From Chlamydiota bacterium (GTDB taxonomy: Bacteria; Chlamydiota; Chlamydiia; Chlamydiales; Parachlamydiaceae): a stretch of 64,000 nt of DNA. Location: positions 28,185 to 92,184 of the forward strand of contig JABDCW010000002.1 of assembly GCA_013287905.1 (NCBI GenBank). Direction: 5' to 3'. The translations under genes and the position numbers were made by a program. This document shows, piece after piece, positions 1 to 9,104 of the stretch (the first letter of the stretch is position 1; each line of letters begins with the position of its first letter). The notes below the pieces were generated by a model. That model saw only the letters and a program-made list of their open reading frames with translations. It ran no database searches and was not told where the DNA came from.

Positions 1-1135
1 TGCCTCTCGGGTCGTCGTCAAAAAAATGACGGAATGCAGGCATGATAGACCCTTTGCTTGCTGTCTGCGGGAATTGGAAGTGGGTTTTGTGCCAGTCTCT
101 GCTGGACCGTTTGACTCCAACGCGTGAAAGGTCAGGACCGATTCTGCGTGTGCCTGGAAATGTAATTTTTTGATAAATGTATTCGCTGGCCGTTGAGGGG
201 GGGGCGGGGTGGGAGTCAGATCCGTTCAACATCACATCCTGAACGAGCGTGCGCGTTTGATCCGTATGGCAATACCAACACCCCTCAATGGCATAAATAT
301 GTTCGCCGGCGGCAATTAATTCGGCCCGCGAATGAAATCCGGCAGGGTGGGACTTTAGCGCATCAAGCCCCTGGATTGCCTCTCCTTTAGGATCATATAC
401 CCAATCATTGACATTGCCTGTCTTAATATTCGTAATGCGAAATTCAGACGGATTGCGGACGTAAATCACCCCACTGTCTTTGTGGTAATTTTGCATCGGA
501 GTTTCGTCTAAAATTCTAAAATCATGATCGACCCAATTTTCTATCATTCCATCTGTCAATGCTAAAGCAAAAGCATCATGGCTATCTGGTTCATAAAGTT
601 CCATGATTTGAATGTTCGGTTTCGACGTCCCTTCTTCCTTCCATTTTGGATGGTTTTTTTCCCATTCATTAACAATTGATGTGCGCAATTGACCGGCTGC
701 AGCAATTGCGTCGAAATGATCGCTTTTTTCCGGGCTTCGCAAAAGAAGCAATTTAGACGTCAGAGTTAAGACAGGTTCGTTATAGGCGGTAATATATTTT
801 TTTAGATGATCTGGCGCTACAATGCGGGAATATTCACTCTCCTGAAAAAGCAACAGGGTAAAATTTTCCTTAATGTGGTAGACAAATTGCAATGTGGAAC
901 TATGGCCGGACGCGCTGCTGATATATAAATTTGGGTCAGATACCTCATACATTTGAACCTGATAAGAGCTGCTGGGTGATGTCCAGGTCGGGTCTACATA
1001 GCGAGGGGCAATCAACGTGACAATCACCGACCCGGAAAATAACAGGATGATCCCAACGACTGTTAAAATGGCAGATTTGTCCAGACGATGAAAAAAATTG
1101 CCGTCCGGTTTTTCTTCAGGCTGTTTTTGATTCAT
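1..1135 (-). CDS. ccoO: cbb3-type cytochrome c oxidase mono-heme subunit CcoO (3' end outside window)
   Basis: Membrane-anchored c-type cytochrome that passes electrons to CcoN in the cbb3 oxidase. The frame is open from the ATG at 1135 to the window edge, giving 378 codons without a stop. An N-terminal membrane anchor (about residues 23-45) is followed by a long periplasmic domain. The haem site reads EGCWYCHTDQTR (CxxCH), near residue 292, and downstream come the family signatures FPGTRRIGPDLSR and GSIMPAF (axial Met). The start overlaps the ccoN stop in an ATGA arrangement, so translation is coupled. The region from the start to the haem is longer than in short proteobacterial CcoO proteins. 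A run of eight C at 197-204 (G on the plus strand) looks frameshift-prone but preserves the frame. ccoP, if present, should lie beyond the edge. Confidence 0.9.
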   Translation of the reverse strand, partial: MNQKQPEEKPDGNFFHRLDKSAILTVVGIILLFSGSVIVTLIAPRYVDPTWTSPSSSYQVQMYEVSDPNLYISSASGHSSTLQFVYHIKENFTLLLFQESEYSRIVAPDHLKKYITAYNEPVLTLTSKLLLLRSPEKSDHFDAIAAAGQLRTSIVNEWEKNHPKWKEEGTSKPNIQIMELYEPDSHDAFALALTDGMIENWVDHDFRILDETPMQNYHKDSGVIYVRNPSEFRITNIKTGNVNDWVYDPKGEAIQGLDALKSHPAGFHSRAELIAAGEHIYAIEGCWYCHTDQTRTLVQDVMLNGSDSHPAPPSTASEYIYQKITFPGTRRIGPDLSRVGVKRSSRDWHKTHFQFPQTASKGSIMPAFRHFFDDDPRG

Positions 1136-2583
1136 GCTACAACCGTAATTTCTGGGGTTTCCTTTTTCTTTGTCTCGCTTACGGGATCGAGTACGACGGT
1201 GTTAAAGATGTTGATCGCGAACAAAACATTGGCAAAAAGAATAATGACCCCTCCAATCCCCCGGAGCATCCAAAAGTAATGCATTTCGGTAATGGTCTGT
1301 AAAAAAGGCAAAAGGGTCAGATTGTTATGAAATTCGGCAAAACTTGTCCCATTTGCCCATGTTGCCCATAGCATACCTTGCCAAAATCCTCCCAGCCAAA
1401 GAGCAAGTAAGAAGGGAATGCTGCCAAGAAGGTTCAAATTAAAATGCCAGTCGGCAAGACGCTGCGACCAAAGAGGTTTTTGTGTAATGACCGGAATTGC
1501 CTGATAGATCCCTGCAATGGCAAAAAAGGTAAATGTTCCATAAAGGGAGATATGGGAATGTCCAATGACCCAATCGGTTTTAGATGTGATTTCGTTAATG
1601 TTGCGCAAGGCCATCAAAGGGCCTTGAATGCATGTTATCAGGTAAAAAATATTCCCCATTATCAGAAAACGGATTGGTGCGCTTTGAATGTATGACTTCC
1701 AATGTCCTTGTAATGTGGCGAAGATATTGTACACTACCGTCCAGACCGGGATAAATAACCAAATGGAAAAAACAACGGCTGTGGTCTGCAGCCACTGGGA
1801 CATAGGGCCGTGCATGATGTGGTGTGCTCCAACCCAGGCGTAGACAAATGCCACCGACCAAAAACCGATCATCGAGAGGCGATGGGAGTAGATAGGCGTA
1901 TTTGCCAGTTTTGGAAGAAAATAGTAGGCAGTTGCAAGACCCATCGGCGTAAAGATCAATCCCACGAGATTGTGAACGTAAAAAAAACTCACATTGACCC
2001 GTGAAATTCCCTCCGGCACCCAATTGACCGCATAACTTCCTGTAATGAATGTGAAGGTCGTCCATATCAGAGTGCCCATTGTATACCATAGCGAAACATA
2101 CATTTTTTCATGCTTGCGGTTTGCAATCGTCATGAATAAATTAGCGGCAAGGAGAACCCAGGCAATTGTGGTGATATATTTTACCGGAATATAGGCTACC
2201 CAGTTGGGTAATTCGGCATACTCCCATCCAAAGTTTGTCCCCCAGGGGTAAGAAAGGACCCCCAGAGCCAAAGAAAACCACCACAGTCCAATCGATACAA
2301 ATGCCAGCTTCGAGCTCCAGACAGGTATTCCACAAAGACGGGGGACAAAGTAATAGAGAAGCCCGATATCGGCAGATAAAAGCCAAAGTAATGTGACGGA
2401 ACCCACATGTGTCGGCCGAACGCGGCCGAAATGGACATATTCGCCGGAAAAATAATCGGGAAAAAGAAAGGTATTAAACGCTAAAAAGACTCCGACCGTC
2501 ATTCCAAAGACCATAAACAAAATGGCCGGATACAGCATGAATTTGACAGGTCTGTCGTCGTATGCGAGGTTAGTTTGTTCCAT
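1132..2583 (-). CDS. ccoN: cbb3-type cytochrome c oxidase catalytic subunit I, CcoN
   Basis: Haem-copper oxygen reductase subunit, 483 residues with about twelve membrane helices. It reduces O2 at the high-spin haem/CuB site in the inner membrane. Histidine-bearing helices typical of the family are visible: HVGSVTLLWLLSADIGLLYYF near residue 60, YVHNLVGLIFTPMG near 202, WVGAHHIMHGP near 250, GHSHISLYGTFTF near 340 and MHYFWMLRGIGG near 440. The length is normal for CcoN. The ATG at 2583 lies inside the end of the heptahaem cytochrome gene (14-nt overlap), and the stop overlaps the start of ccoO. The whole set is therefore one operon transcribed leftward. Confidence 0.95.
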   Translation of the reverse strand: MEQTNLAYDDRPVKFMLYPAILFMVFGMTVGVFLAFNTFLFPDYFSGEYVHFGRVRPTHVGSVTLLWLLSADIGLLYYFVPRLCGIPVWSSKLAFVSIGLWWFSLALGVLSYPWGTNFGWEYAELPNWVAYIPVKYITTIAWVLLAANLFMTIANRKHEKMYVSLWYTMGTLIWTTFTFITGSYAVNWVPEGISRVNVSFFYVHNLVGLIFTPMGLATAYYFLPKLANTPIYSHRLSMIGFWSVAFVYAWVGAHHIMHGPMSQWLQTTAVVFSIWLFIPVWTVVYNIFATLQGHWKSYIQSAPIRFLIMGNIFYLITCIQGPLMALRNINEITSKTDWVIGHSHISLYGTFTFFAIAGIYQAIPVITQKPLWSQRLADWHFNLNLLGSIPFLLALWLGGFWQGMLWATWANGTSFAEFHNNLTLLPFLQTITEMHYFWMLRGIGGVIILFANVLFAINIFNTVVLDPVSETKKKETPEITVVA

Positions 2584-5500
2584 ATTTTTCTTTTTGAAGT
2601 AATGAAAGCTGCTGTTTTCGCAAAATTTCAGCTTTTGCTTCCTCTGTTATTAATTGAGTTTTCAACTTTTCATATACAGACATATTGGAATGAAGCCTAT
2701 CGATGGCGTCATCGCGTGCATTTGACGGCAATTTTCCTTTTGCCTGAACTAAAAGATCCTTGTCTCTTGCAATTTGGGCTTCCAATAGTGTTTTAAGTTG
2801 ATCTAAAGCCGTAAGCCTTTGCTGACTTGTACCATAATTTTTATTTATAGACAAATTTTTATTTTCTAACTGGAACCGATTTTCATTCAGTTTGACGAAG
2901 GCCAGATAGGATTTCCATAATTCATCATCGACATCGGCTGCAATAAAGGAATTGCCCAAATCGGAATAAACCGTTTGTTCACGGCCAAGAGACTTTTTTA
3001 GATCGAGAAGGGTTTGATCATATTCCTGCAATGTTTTTATCTCCCGGGAAATATGCAATGATTTCTGAAACATGGTTAATGCCTCGTCGTCCTGTAAAGC
3101 ATGATTGCTTAATTTCTGTTGTATGGAGTCTTCTTCCCGCTGCAGCGCCGCAAGGGACGGGTAAGTGATCATCCGCAATTTTTCTATCTTCTCTATGGCT
3201 TCATCAAAAATCTGGTAAAGCAATTCAAAGAGAGAAGTCCTTCGTTCCTTGTTAAAACTTAAATGACGAATATACATGACCAATTGCAAACGTTGAGTTG
3301 CATTTGTCAGGTCGCCCCAAGGGGTCATTGCAGTCCCCTTTACCCCATATTTTATGGAACGCAATAAAAACAGATCATCGTACGTGTTTAACCAATCGAT
3401 ATTTGTCAGCATGCGCGGTTTTGCATCGACCATCCCGCCTGCCCGGATCCCTAAGCCGTCGGCATCGGTTCCATGGCAATAGGCGCAATTGAGCACAAAA
3501 AATTGTTCACCCCTTGTCAGATTTTCAGGGGTGTAATATTGCCGCTTAATATAGTAGGCATTTTTGTCACCGTTTGGAAGGCGGTTCGGAACGATGTCAA
3601 AAACTTCTTCGACTGATTGTGGAAAAGGATTCGATTTGGAAAGCCAAAGCGCCTTTTCAAGGTCGAGCTCTGCGACCACGTCTTTTGGGGAATAGCTCCA
3701 TTTAGGGACATCTTCTTCCTCTTTAATCACTCTTGCCCCTGAAAGAGACTGATAAAGCCAATCGACCAATTTGCCAATGTTTTCCTGAGACAAGACCGCA
3801 GATGTGTCGCGAGTTTCTTTGTCTGCGGGAGTTTCTCCAAATGGCGGCATTGATGTCCCTTTGACGCCATGGGTAATTGACAAAATGGCATTTTTTTTTG
3901 TCAGATTGCGCAAAAATTCACCACTGGTCAAATTTTTTGGAATGGGATAAATCCATTTCGATACAGGACCGTTTCCTTGCAAGTAATTTCCATGGCATTG
4001 GGAGCAATAGGTCTGATAGGCAAGTTCAGGTTCGAATCCGAGATGTTCCCATACGGCGTTGAGGTTGTCGCGGTTCCTTTTTCCAAGGACATCTAACATA
4101 TGCGTCAATGCAAGGAATTTTGAAGTATCAAAGGGAAAGACCGGCATGATGGATCGAGGCGTATGCCCGGAAGGCTTGCGGAAATGTTCCATTAACCACT
4201 CATCGGAGCGGTAGATTCCGGACCAGTTGAGTCTTGGCCCAATCAATCTTCCCAAACCATATTCCTGAATGTACACAAGAAGAATTCGATGGACCCTGTC
4301 CTGCCATTCTTTCAATTTTTTAGGGTCATTTCGATATTCCTCATTTTTTGCACGCGAAGCATAGCGAAAGTTAGAATAGAATGAATCGATGACATGAGGG
4401 TATGCTGCCTCGATCTCTTCGAGCAAACTATTTTTGCGCACATCGTTGACGATGCGTTTGTCAATATCGGTCAGATTCGCTTCAATTGTTTTGACTATTC
4501 TTGAGCCGAAAAGCTCTTCATTAAATGATTGTTCAGGGAAGAGGCGTCTAAACCATTGTTTTTCGCGATATAGGTCGTCAAATGGTCTTTGAGGATTGCT
4601 CTTTTCTATGCTATAGCCGGTATTGGAAATAAATCCGGTAAGGCGGTGGCAGCTGGCACATCCTTCCGTGGCAAATATAGTCATAGAATAGCGAAGATCA
4701 TCAATCTGGTAGGGGAGGATAGCCATTTCGAAAGGCGATTTGCGGCCCGCTTCCCAATTTTGTACCGATAATTTATAACCGATCTCAGACTCTGTTTTTT
4801 TAGCCCCTTTTTGTGCCAAAAGAAAGGTCATGAGATCTTCAAGCTCAACATGGTCCAATCGGAAATTCGGCATTGTAGAAGTGGGCAGATCTGCTTGAGG
4901 CCATACTATGGACTCTTTTAAATACCATGGGTAATTGAATCCCGCCTTTGTCAGTTCGGGACCGACGCCTCCTCTGGAAAGACCGGCAATTTTATGGCAT
5001 GCATAACAGCTTTGAGAAAAGTAGAGCTGCTCTCCTTGGCTGTAGTTTTTCGTGAAAAGATCGACATCTGAAGAAGCGGATGAGCTATTCTTTAGGCTAT
5101 TTACATTGTCCAAATGATGAGAATGGCATTGAATGCATGAGGATTGGATCAAATTGCCTACCAAAATCGGCGTTGTCTGAAAAAGGAGCGAGTCATCCGG
5201 TTTATGGTTGAAAACATGGGCAAAGGATGGATCATTACGCTCATCTTTTTCGATAAATTCAGGTACATAGCCTCTATGTTCGATCCCATATTGGCCATCG
5301 AAGACAGGTCCATGGGCTTTTTCTGTCGTTAATCCCTTGCCATTCCCGCTATGGCACGAGGTGCAGCCAAATTCTTCAAGGGGATGGAATTCGAATGGAT
5401 AGGTTTCTTTGCCCATGAGCGGATGCATGGCAAGAACTTTTGTTATATCGTAAACCTGATCATTCACTTTTGCGGTTTTCAACTTGGCAAGGGCTTCTGC

Positions 5501-5920
5501 TTCTTCCGGATGATCTTTCTTTATCTCCCCGATTTGGCGATCGAGTCTGGCAAAAATATAATTCTCATTGGGCTCGAGAATGGGGAAGCCTTCCGCATCA
5601 AGGCTAATCTCATTAGCAGGACCATAGGCGATTTTCATCGGGGAGAAGTGGGGGATTTGCACGGCGACATGACAAGAAATGCAGCGGTCAACCGATGCCG
5701 GACCTTTGTCTTCCCTTTCAAAGACAATTTGTTTGATGCCTGGTGCAAACGCAGGAGGAGCCTCTCCGGTATAGGTCGACCGAAATTTTTCCAGGTCGAT
5801 GTAATCATTTTGATAGATCCGGTATTCGGGAAACATTTCCTGATAAAGAAAAAATCCAAGAAGGGATGCAACAGTTATTCCAAGAATGATCAGAGCTATT
5901 TGGTAACGATCGCCATGCAT
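2570..5920 (-). CDS. Membrane-anchored multihaem (seven CxxCH) cytochrome c linking cytochrome b to the cbb3 oxidase
   Basis: A protein of 1116 residues with one N-terminal membrane anchor (about residues 5-25) and seven CxxCH haem sites. The sites read CISCH, CTSCH, CIQCH, CYACH, CASCH, CSQCH and CAYCH, at roughly residues 80, 185, 260, 304, 420, 637 and 809. The last two sit in class-I-like cytochrome c modules with downstream Met motifs (GTSMPPFG, GTAMTPWG). The last ~220 residues are charged, helical and probably coiled coil. I placed the start at the ATG at 5920, seven bases after the cytochrome b stop. A TTG at 5941 would overlap that gene. The position between cytochrome b and ccoN suggests a dedicated electron wire from quinol oxidation to the oxidase. 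I do not recognise a named family for the whole protein. Confidence 0.85.
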   Translation of the reverse strand: MHGDRYQIALIILGITVASLLGFFLYQEMFPEYRIYQNDYIDLEKFRSTYTGEAPPAFAPGIKQIVFEREDKGPASVDRCISCHVAVQIPHFSPMKIAYGPANEISLDAEGFPILEPNENYIFARLDRQIGEIKKDHPEEAEALAKLKTAKVNDQVYDITKVLAMHPLMGKETYPFEFHPLEEFGCTSCHSGNGKGLTTEKAHGPVFDGQYGIEHRGYVPEFIEKDERNDPSFAHVFNHKPDDSLLFQTTPILVGNLIQSSCIQCHSHHLDNVNSLKNSSSASSDVDLFTKNYSQGEQLYFSQSCYACHKIAGLSRGGVGPELTKAGFNYPWYLKESIVWPQADLPTSTMPNFRLDHVELEDLMTFLLAQKGAKKTESEIGYKLSVQNWEAGRKSPFEMAILPYQIDDLRYSMTIFATEGCASCHRLTGFISNTGYSIEKSNPQRPFDDLYREKQWFRRLFPEQSFNEELFGSRIVKTIEANLTDIDKRIVNDVRKNSLLEEIEAAYPHVIDSFYSNFRYASRAKNEEYRNDPKKLKEWQDRVHRILLVYIQEYGLGRLIGPRLNWSGIYRSDEWLMEHFRKPSGHTPRSIMPVFPFDTSKFLALTHMLDVLGKRNRDNLNAVWEHLGFEPELAYQTYCSQCHGNYLQGNGPVSKWIYPIPKNLTSGEFLRNLTKKNAILSITHGVKGTSMPPFGETPADKETRDTSAVLSQENIGKLVDWLYQSLSGARVIKEEEDVPKWSYSPKDVVAELDLEKALWLSKSNPFPQSVEEVFDIVPNRLPNGDKNAYYIKRQYYTPENLTRGEQFFVLNCAYCHGTDADGLGIRAGGMVDAKPRMLTNIDWLNTYDDLFLLRSIKYGVKGTAMTPWGDLTNATQRLQLVMYIRHLSFNKERRTSLFELLYQIFDEAIEKIEKLRMITYPSLAALQREEDSIQQKLSNHALQDDEALTMFQKSLHISREIKTLQEYDQTLLDLKKSLGREQTVYSDLGNSFIAADVDDELWKSYLAFVKLNENRFQLENKNLSINKNYGTSQQRLTALDQLKTLLEAQIARDKDLLVQAKGKLPSNARDDAIDRLHSNMSVYEKLKTQLITEEAKAEILRKQQLSLLQKEKYGTN

Positions 5921-5927
5921 ACTTAAA

Positions 5928-7253
5928 TCAATGCCTTGCAAAATTTTCTGTCCAAGGCCATATCCAACTCCAGTTAGCGCCTCGAAAGTATGTGCCGATA
6001 ATAATTAAAATGCCCTGCCATGTCATAAACAGCGTGAAAAAGAATATTGCCAGATAACGGCTTCGATGGAACCAGTAGCCCTGACCATGGGGGTTTCTAT
6101 CCAAATACGGGATTGCCATCAATCCGAGTACCATTCCCATAGGGATAGCAACGCCGCCCCAAAAAGCATTATAGGCAACCATTTCCTGCAATCCCAAAAA
6201 ATACCAGGGCGCCTTTGAAGGATTGGTAGGCTTGGTGGGATTGGCGGCTTCTTCCAGCGGGGCGTCTATGAGCGAGAGCCCTAAAATTAAGACTGTAGTC
6301 AAAAGAAAAGCAACCAGTTCGGCCCGCAATAGATGGGGCCATGTAAATACGTAATTATAAGGTCCTTTATCGACAGTCGGGCAAGTGCCGCGGACCAATT
6401 CCATTAAACCGTAGGTGCGCTTTACACCTGGAGCGAAAGATTCCTTGGTATCAGAACGTTGGATGACCCGCACCGGATCCGGGCAAATTTTATCTGGAGG
6501 CCTTGATAATCCGCCGTCTTTGCGAACGCGCCAAAAATGGACTCCGATCAAAGTGCCTGTAACAATAGGTAAAAATGCTACATGCAAGACATAGAAACGG
6601 ATTAAGGCATCCTGGCCGACACTTGTGGAAGCAAGCAGCATGACCCTGTTCACATTATATTCAAACCCCGGAAGATTGGGAACATATCCGGCAATGTTCG
6701 TCCCTACGGTAATAGCCCAAAACGCTAACTGGTCCCAGGGCAAAAGATATCCGGTAAAAGAAAGGATGAGGGTCAGTACCATGAGCGTAACCCCTATGAC
6801 CCAGTTGAATTTCCTCATCCCTTTGTATGAACCGGTATAAAAAACACGGGACATATGCAAAAAGACGAACAGGACCATCATATGGGCACTCCACCTGTGC
6901 ATATTGCGGTACATCATGGCAAAGGGGGTGGTATCTTGCCAATCCTTCATGATTTCATAGGCGCGATCTTCGGTGGGAATATAATAAAACATGAGGACAA
7001 TTCCGGTGAAGGTAAGCAATAAAAACAGGCTCGTTGCAATTGTTCCCAAACCCAAAGTATAAAATGGATCCAATGAATTCTTGTGGCATTTTACCGGATG
7101 AAAATGCAAAAAGAAATTTTTAAAAACAATCTCGGACCTGTCGACATCATTATTTGGGTAATTATGACGAAAGATCGAACGGATGAACATGGAGGGAAGG
7201 TTTATTAAATATTGCCCCCATGACTCTCTTGGCTTTCCCTGGAATGTAGACAT
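5928..7253 (-). CDS. Cytochrome b (fused b6/subunit IV type) of a bc/b6f-like complex
   Basis: Quinol-oxidising membrane cytochrome b, 441 residues. The N-terminal half has the di-haem four-helix region: HRWSAHMMVLFVFLHMSR near residue 117 and LHVAFLPIVTGTLIGVHFW near 222. The C-terminal half resembles subunit IV, with KAPWYFLGLQEMV near residue 350 in place of the canonical PEWY loop. An N-terminal amphipathic extension of about 70 residues precedes the first helix. SD-like AGAGG lies upstream of the ATG. The gene is followed directly by the heptahaem cytochrome. No Rieske iron-sulphur gene is found next to it, which is unusual because Rieske normally precedes cytochrome b. Confidence 0.92.
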   Translation of the reverse strand: MSTFQGKPRESWGQYLINLPSMFIRSIFRHNYPNNDVDRSEIVFKNFFLHFHPVKCHKNSLDPFYTLGLGTIATSLFLLLTFTGIVLMFYYIPTEDRAYEIMKDWQDTTPFAMMYRNMHRWSAHMMVLFVFLHMSRVFYTGSYKGMRKFNWVIGVTLMVLTLILSFTGYLLPWDQLAFWAITVGTNIAGYVPNLPGFEYNVNRVMLLASTSVGQDALIRFYVLHVAFLPIVTGTLIGVHFWRVRKDGGLSRPPDKICPDPVRVIQRSDTKESFAPGVKRTYGLMELVRGTCPTVDKGPYNYVFTWPHLLRAELVAFLLTTVLILGLSLIDAPLEEAANPTKPTNPSKAPWYFLGLQEMVAYNAFWGGVAIPMGMVLGLMAIPYLDRNPHGQGYWFHRSRYLAIFFFTLFMTWQGILIIIGTYFRGANWSWIWPWTENFARH

Positions 7254-7311
7254 CTCAAAACCTCTTTAAGATGCTATACATATCGTGAATGAAGAGTTGA
7301 TTTCGTGCCCG

Positions 7312-7430
7312 CATGCTATTACCTTATTAAGTCCTAATTTTAATTCAACACAAAGACACTAAAACACAAAGGAAAACAGGCTTCGATATTGCATTTCTCT
7401 GTGCCTTTGTGCCTTTGTGTTTAATTTTTT
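7312..7430. repeat. AACACAAAGGCAC-type palindromic element, copy 1
   Basis: Imperfect inverted repeat: ATTCAACACAAAGACAC on the left and GTGCCTTTGTGTTTAAT on the right, flanked on the left by CATGCTATTACC. The same arms and outer box occur at 10919-11096. Copies also lie at 34816, 47030 and, in a variant wording, 51044 and 58956. It sits between the cytochrome operon start and the tiny ORF upstream of it. Confidence 0.8.
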
Positions 7431-7461
7431 TTGAGAAACAAATTGGGGGTTTTGTATCCGA

Positions 7462-7632
7462 TTACTTGACATAAGGCTTTTTCTCATCACTTTGCTTTTT
7501 AAACTCGTCCGCACGGTCTCCCCAACCATTTATTTCGTGCATTTCAGCGCCAATGATCCCATGTGAGGGTTCGACGACCTCTTTTTTTAAGGGAGCATCG
7601 CGTCTATAATCCCGGTATTCTTTAGGCCACAT
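7462..7632 (-). CDS. Small ORF of 56 residues upstream of cytochrome b; unknown, possibly a gene remnant
   Basis: The ATG at 7632 is preceded by AAGGAAAG, a good ribosome site. The product is hydrophilic and charged (begins MWPKEYRDYRR, ends KKPYVK), with no membrane segment or metal motif. The frame stays open upstream into the dispersed repeat at 7684, where it meets a stop. So this is either a real tiny protein or the 3' end of a longer gene, for example a subunit of the adjacent complex, cut off by the repeat. It has the same orientation as the respiratory operon but is separated from it by a palindromic repeat. I do not recognise it. Confidence 0.4.
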   Translation of the reverse strand: MWPKEYRDYRRDAPLKKEVVEPSHGIIGAEMHEINGWGDRADEFKKQSDEKKPYVK

Positions 7633-7683
7633 ACTTTCCTTAGGTTGATTTGTGGAAAATCTAAAGGCATCAACACTTTTATT

Positions 7684-7848
7684 TATACCGAACGTGATTC
7701 AAAAATTGGTTTTTGACGGCGTCGGCTTTGCATCAAAATTTTTGTCTTCACTCGTGCCTTGGCCATAGGCAATGCTCACTCGCTCCAGACTAAAAATTTT
7801 GAGCAGCCTCCTTGTCAAAATCCCAATTTTTGAACCACCTTCGGTATA
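7684..7848. repeat. TATACCGAA-ended palindromic element, copy A
   Basis: About 165 bp with inverted ends: TATACCGAACGTGATTCAAAA at the left and the reverse complement of TATACCGAAGGTGGTTCAAAA at the right. Near-identical copies lie at 38079-38245 and 49691-49855. More divergent versions lie at 19456, 35879 and 52997, with half copies at 20250 and 41695. The internal stretch (CAAAATTTTTGTCTT... AAAATTTTGAGCAGCC) is also partly self-complementary. There is no transposase gene, so it looks like a non-autonomous mobile or REP-like element. Confidence 0.85.
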
Positions 7849-7931
7849 TACCCTTCGATATAACGATATTTTTATTTTTTTTGCCAGATAAATCAATAAA
7901 ATTTAATATGCTCAAAAAAATAGGTCGGGGT

Positions 7932-8849
7932 ATGTTTCAAAAAAATGGAAAGATCTGGCATGGATTTTTGTGCATGCTGTTTTTGACGGGGTGTTTTTGC
8001 CCTCAGAATTATCAATTATCAAATACCCCTCCGCCACTGCCCGACTGCCTTGTTGTCCCGCAGCCGCTTGGCGTTGCCCTTGTTCTGGGAGGGGGAGGAG
8101 CTAAAGGATTAGCTCATGTCGGCGTTCTCGAAGTTCTGGAAGAAAATCACATTCCGATTAATATGGTCGTTGGGTGCAGCGCAGGAAGTATTGTGGGGGC
8201 GATGTACGCCGATAACCCCAATACGGAATGTTTAAAGGAGATATTTTTGAAGTTAAAAGTGGATTATCTCACTGACTTCAGCATCTGGAATGCTCGCATG
8301 GGGCTATGCCAGGGAAAAACTTTGAGAAAATTTTTAGAATGCCATCTTAACGCAACGAATTTTGATGAACTGAAATTGCCGTTTTTTCTTGTCACTACCG
8401 ATCTATATTCGAGTGAGCTTGTGACAATTGGCGGCGGACCAATTATTCCGGCCGTTGAAGCTTCGTGCGCTGTCCCTTTTGTTTTTGTTCCGGTAGAGCT
8501 GCATGGAAGGGCTTGTGTCGATGGGGGAGTGATCGATCCCGTTCCCGTTCGCGTAGCCGCTCATTTTGATGCTCAAGTGATCATTGCCGTTGATCTCAGG
8601 GGATTATTGCCTGAACGGTTCCCCACTAATCTTTTTGGAGTCGCCATGCGCAGTGCCGACATCACACTATTATGGCAGAGCGAAGATTGCGTCCACACTG
8701 CAGATGTGATCATCCGCCCCGATGTCAGCCATTGCGGAACATTTGAAAAGAATGCAAACGAAAGAATTTATCTTGCCGGCAGGGCAGCGGCAAAAGAGGC
8801 TATGCCCCAAATCCTGGAGGTCTTGAGGGAAAGAGGGATTAACAGGTGA
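7932..8849 (+). CDS. Patatin-like phospholipase, predicted lipoprotein
   Basis: Serine lipid acyl hydrolase of the patatin/RssA type. Visible features are the oxyanion loop GGGGAKGLAHVG (about residue 52 from this start), the nucleophile elbow GCSAG (about 83) and the catalytic aspartate in DGGVIDPVPV (about 197). The N-terminus is a lipoprotein signal, with a hydrophobic stretch ending in the lipobox LTGC, so the mature protein should be lipid-anchored in the envelope. I chose the ATG at 7932 because GGTCGGGG precedes it. An ATG at 7908 is possible. Any longer frame reads back into the repeat element and is not credible. It may remodel membrane lipids. Confidence 0.85.
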   Translation: MFQKNGKIWHGFLCMLFLTGCFCPQNYQLSNTPPPLPDCLVVPQPLGVALVLGGGGAKGLAHVGVLEVLEENHIPINMVVGCSAGSIVGAMYADNPNTECLKEIFLKLKVDYLTDFSIWNARMGLCQGKTLRKFLECHLNATNFDELKLPFFLVTTDLYSSELVTIGGGPIIPAVEASCAVPFVFVPVELHGRACVDGGVIDPVPVRVAAHFDAQVIIAVDLRGLLPERFPTNLFGVAMRSADITLLWQSEDCVHTADVIIRPDVSHCGTFEKNANERIYLAGRAAAKEAMPQILEVLRERGINR

Positions 8850-8869
8850 CTGGATCAGTGTCTATCTTT

Positions 8870-9021
8870 CGTGCCCGTGCCCGTGAGCGTGCCCGTGCCC
8901 GAATGTATTCATTATATTTCCGAATTCTTTTACTCCCGCAAATTTCAAGCAGAAAATAAAGTTCGGAAAAGATAAATAGATGCAGGCACGGTCACGGGCA
9001 CGGGCACGCTCACGGGCACGA
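8870..9021. repeat. Word-palindrome of CGTGCC units
   Basis: The left arm at about 8870-8902 is made of tandem CGTGCC words (with one CGTGAG). The right arm, about 8985-9021, is its reverse complement (CGGGCACGGGCACGCTCACG). The arms are separated by ~80 bp of AT-rich DNA. It lies in the gap between the patatin gene and the AspRS gene and could fold as a very stable stem. Confidence 0.8.
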
Positions 9022-9104
9022 TACAATTCTTTGTACTGTGTTTACTAGCCAAAAATGGCAAAGATGTTGTAAAATTTAGCGAAACATTCATTACGGGAAA
9101 ACCT

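Noticed and set aside
193..230. Apparent frameshift in ccoO at a homopolymeric G/C run
   Set aside because: Counting the run as eight bases keeps one frame from the CxxCH site through the GPDL motif to the window edge, so the gene is intact here.
4020..4050. tRNA-like GTTCGAATCC sequence
   Set aside because: It lies inside the multihaem cytochrome gene and no cloverleaf can be built around it.
7812..7931. N-terminal extension of the patatin-like protein
   Set aside because: The extension is encoded by the dispersed element and would bury the lipoprotein signal peptide.
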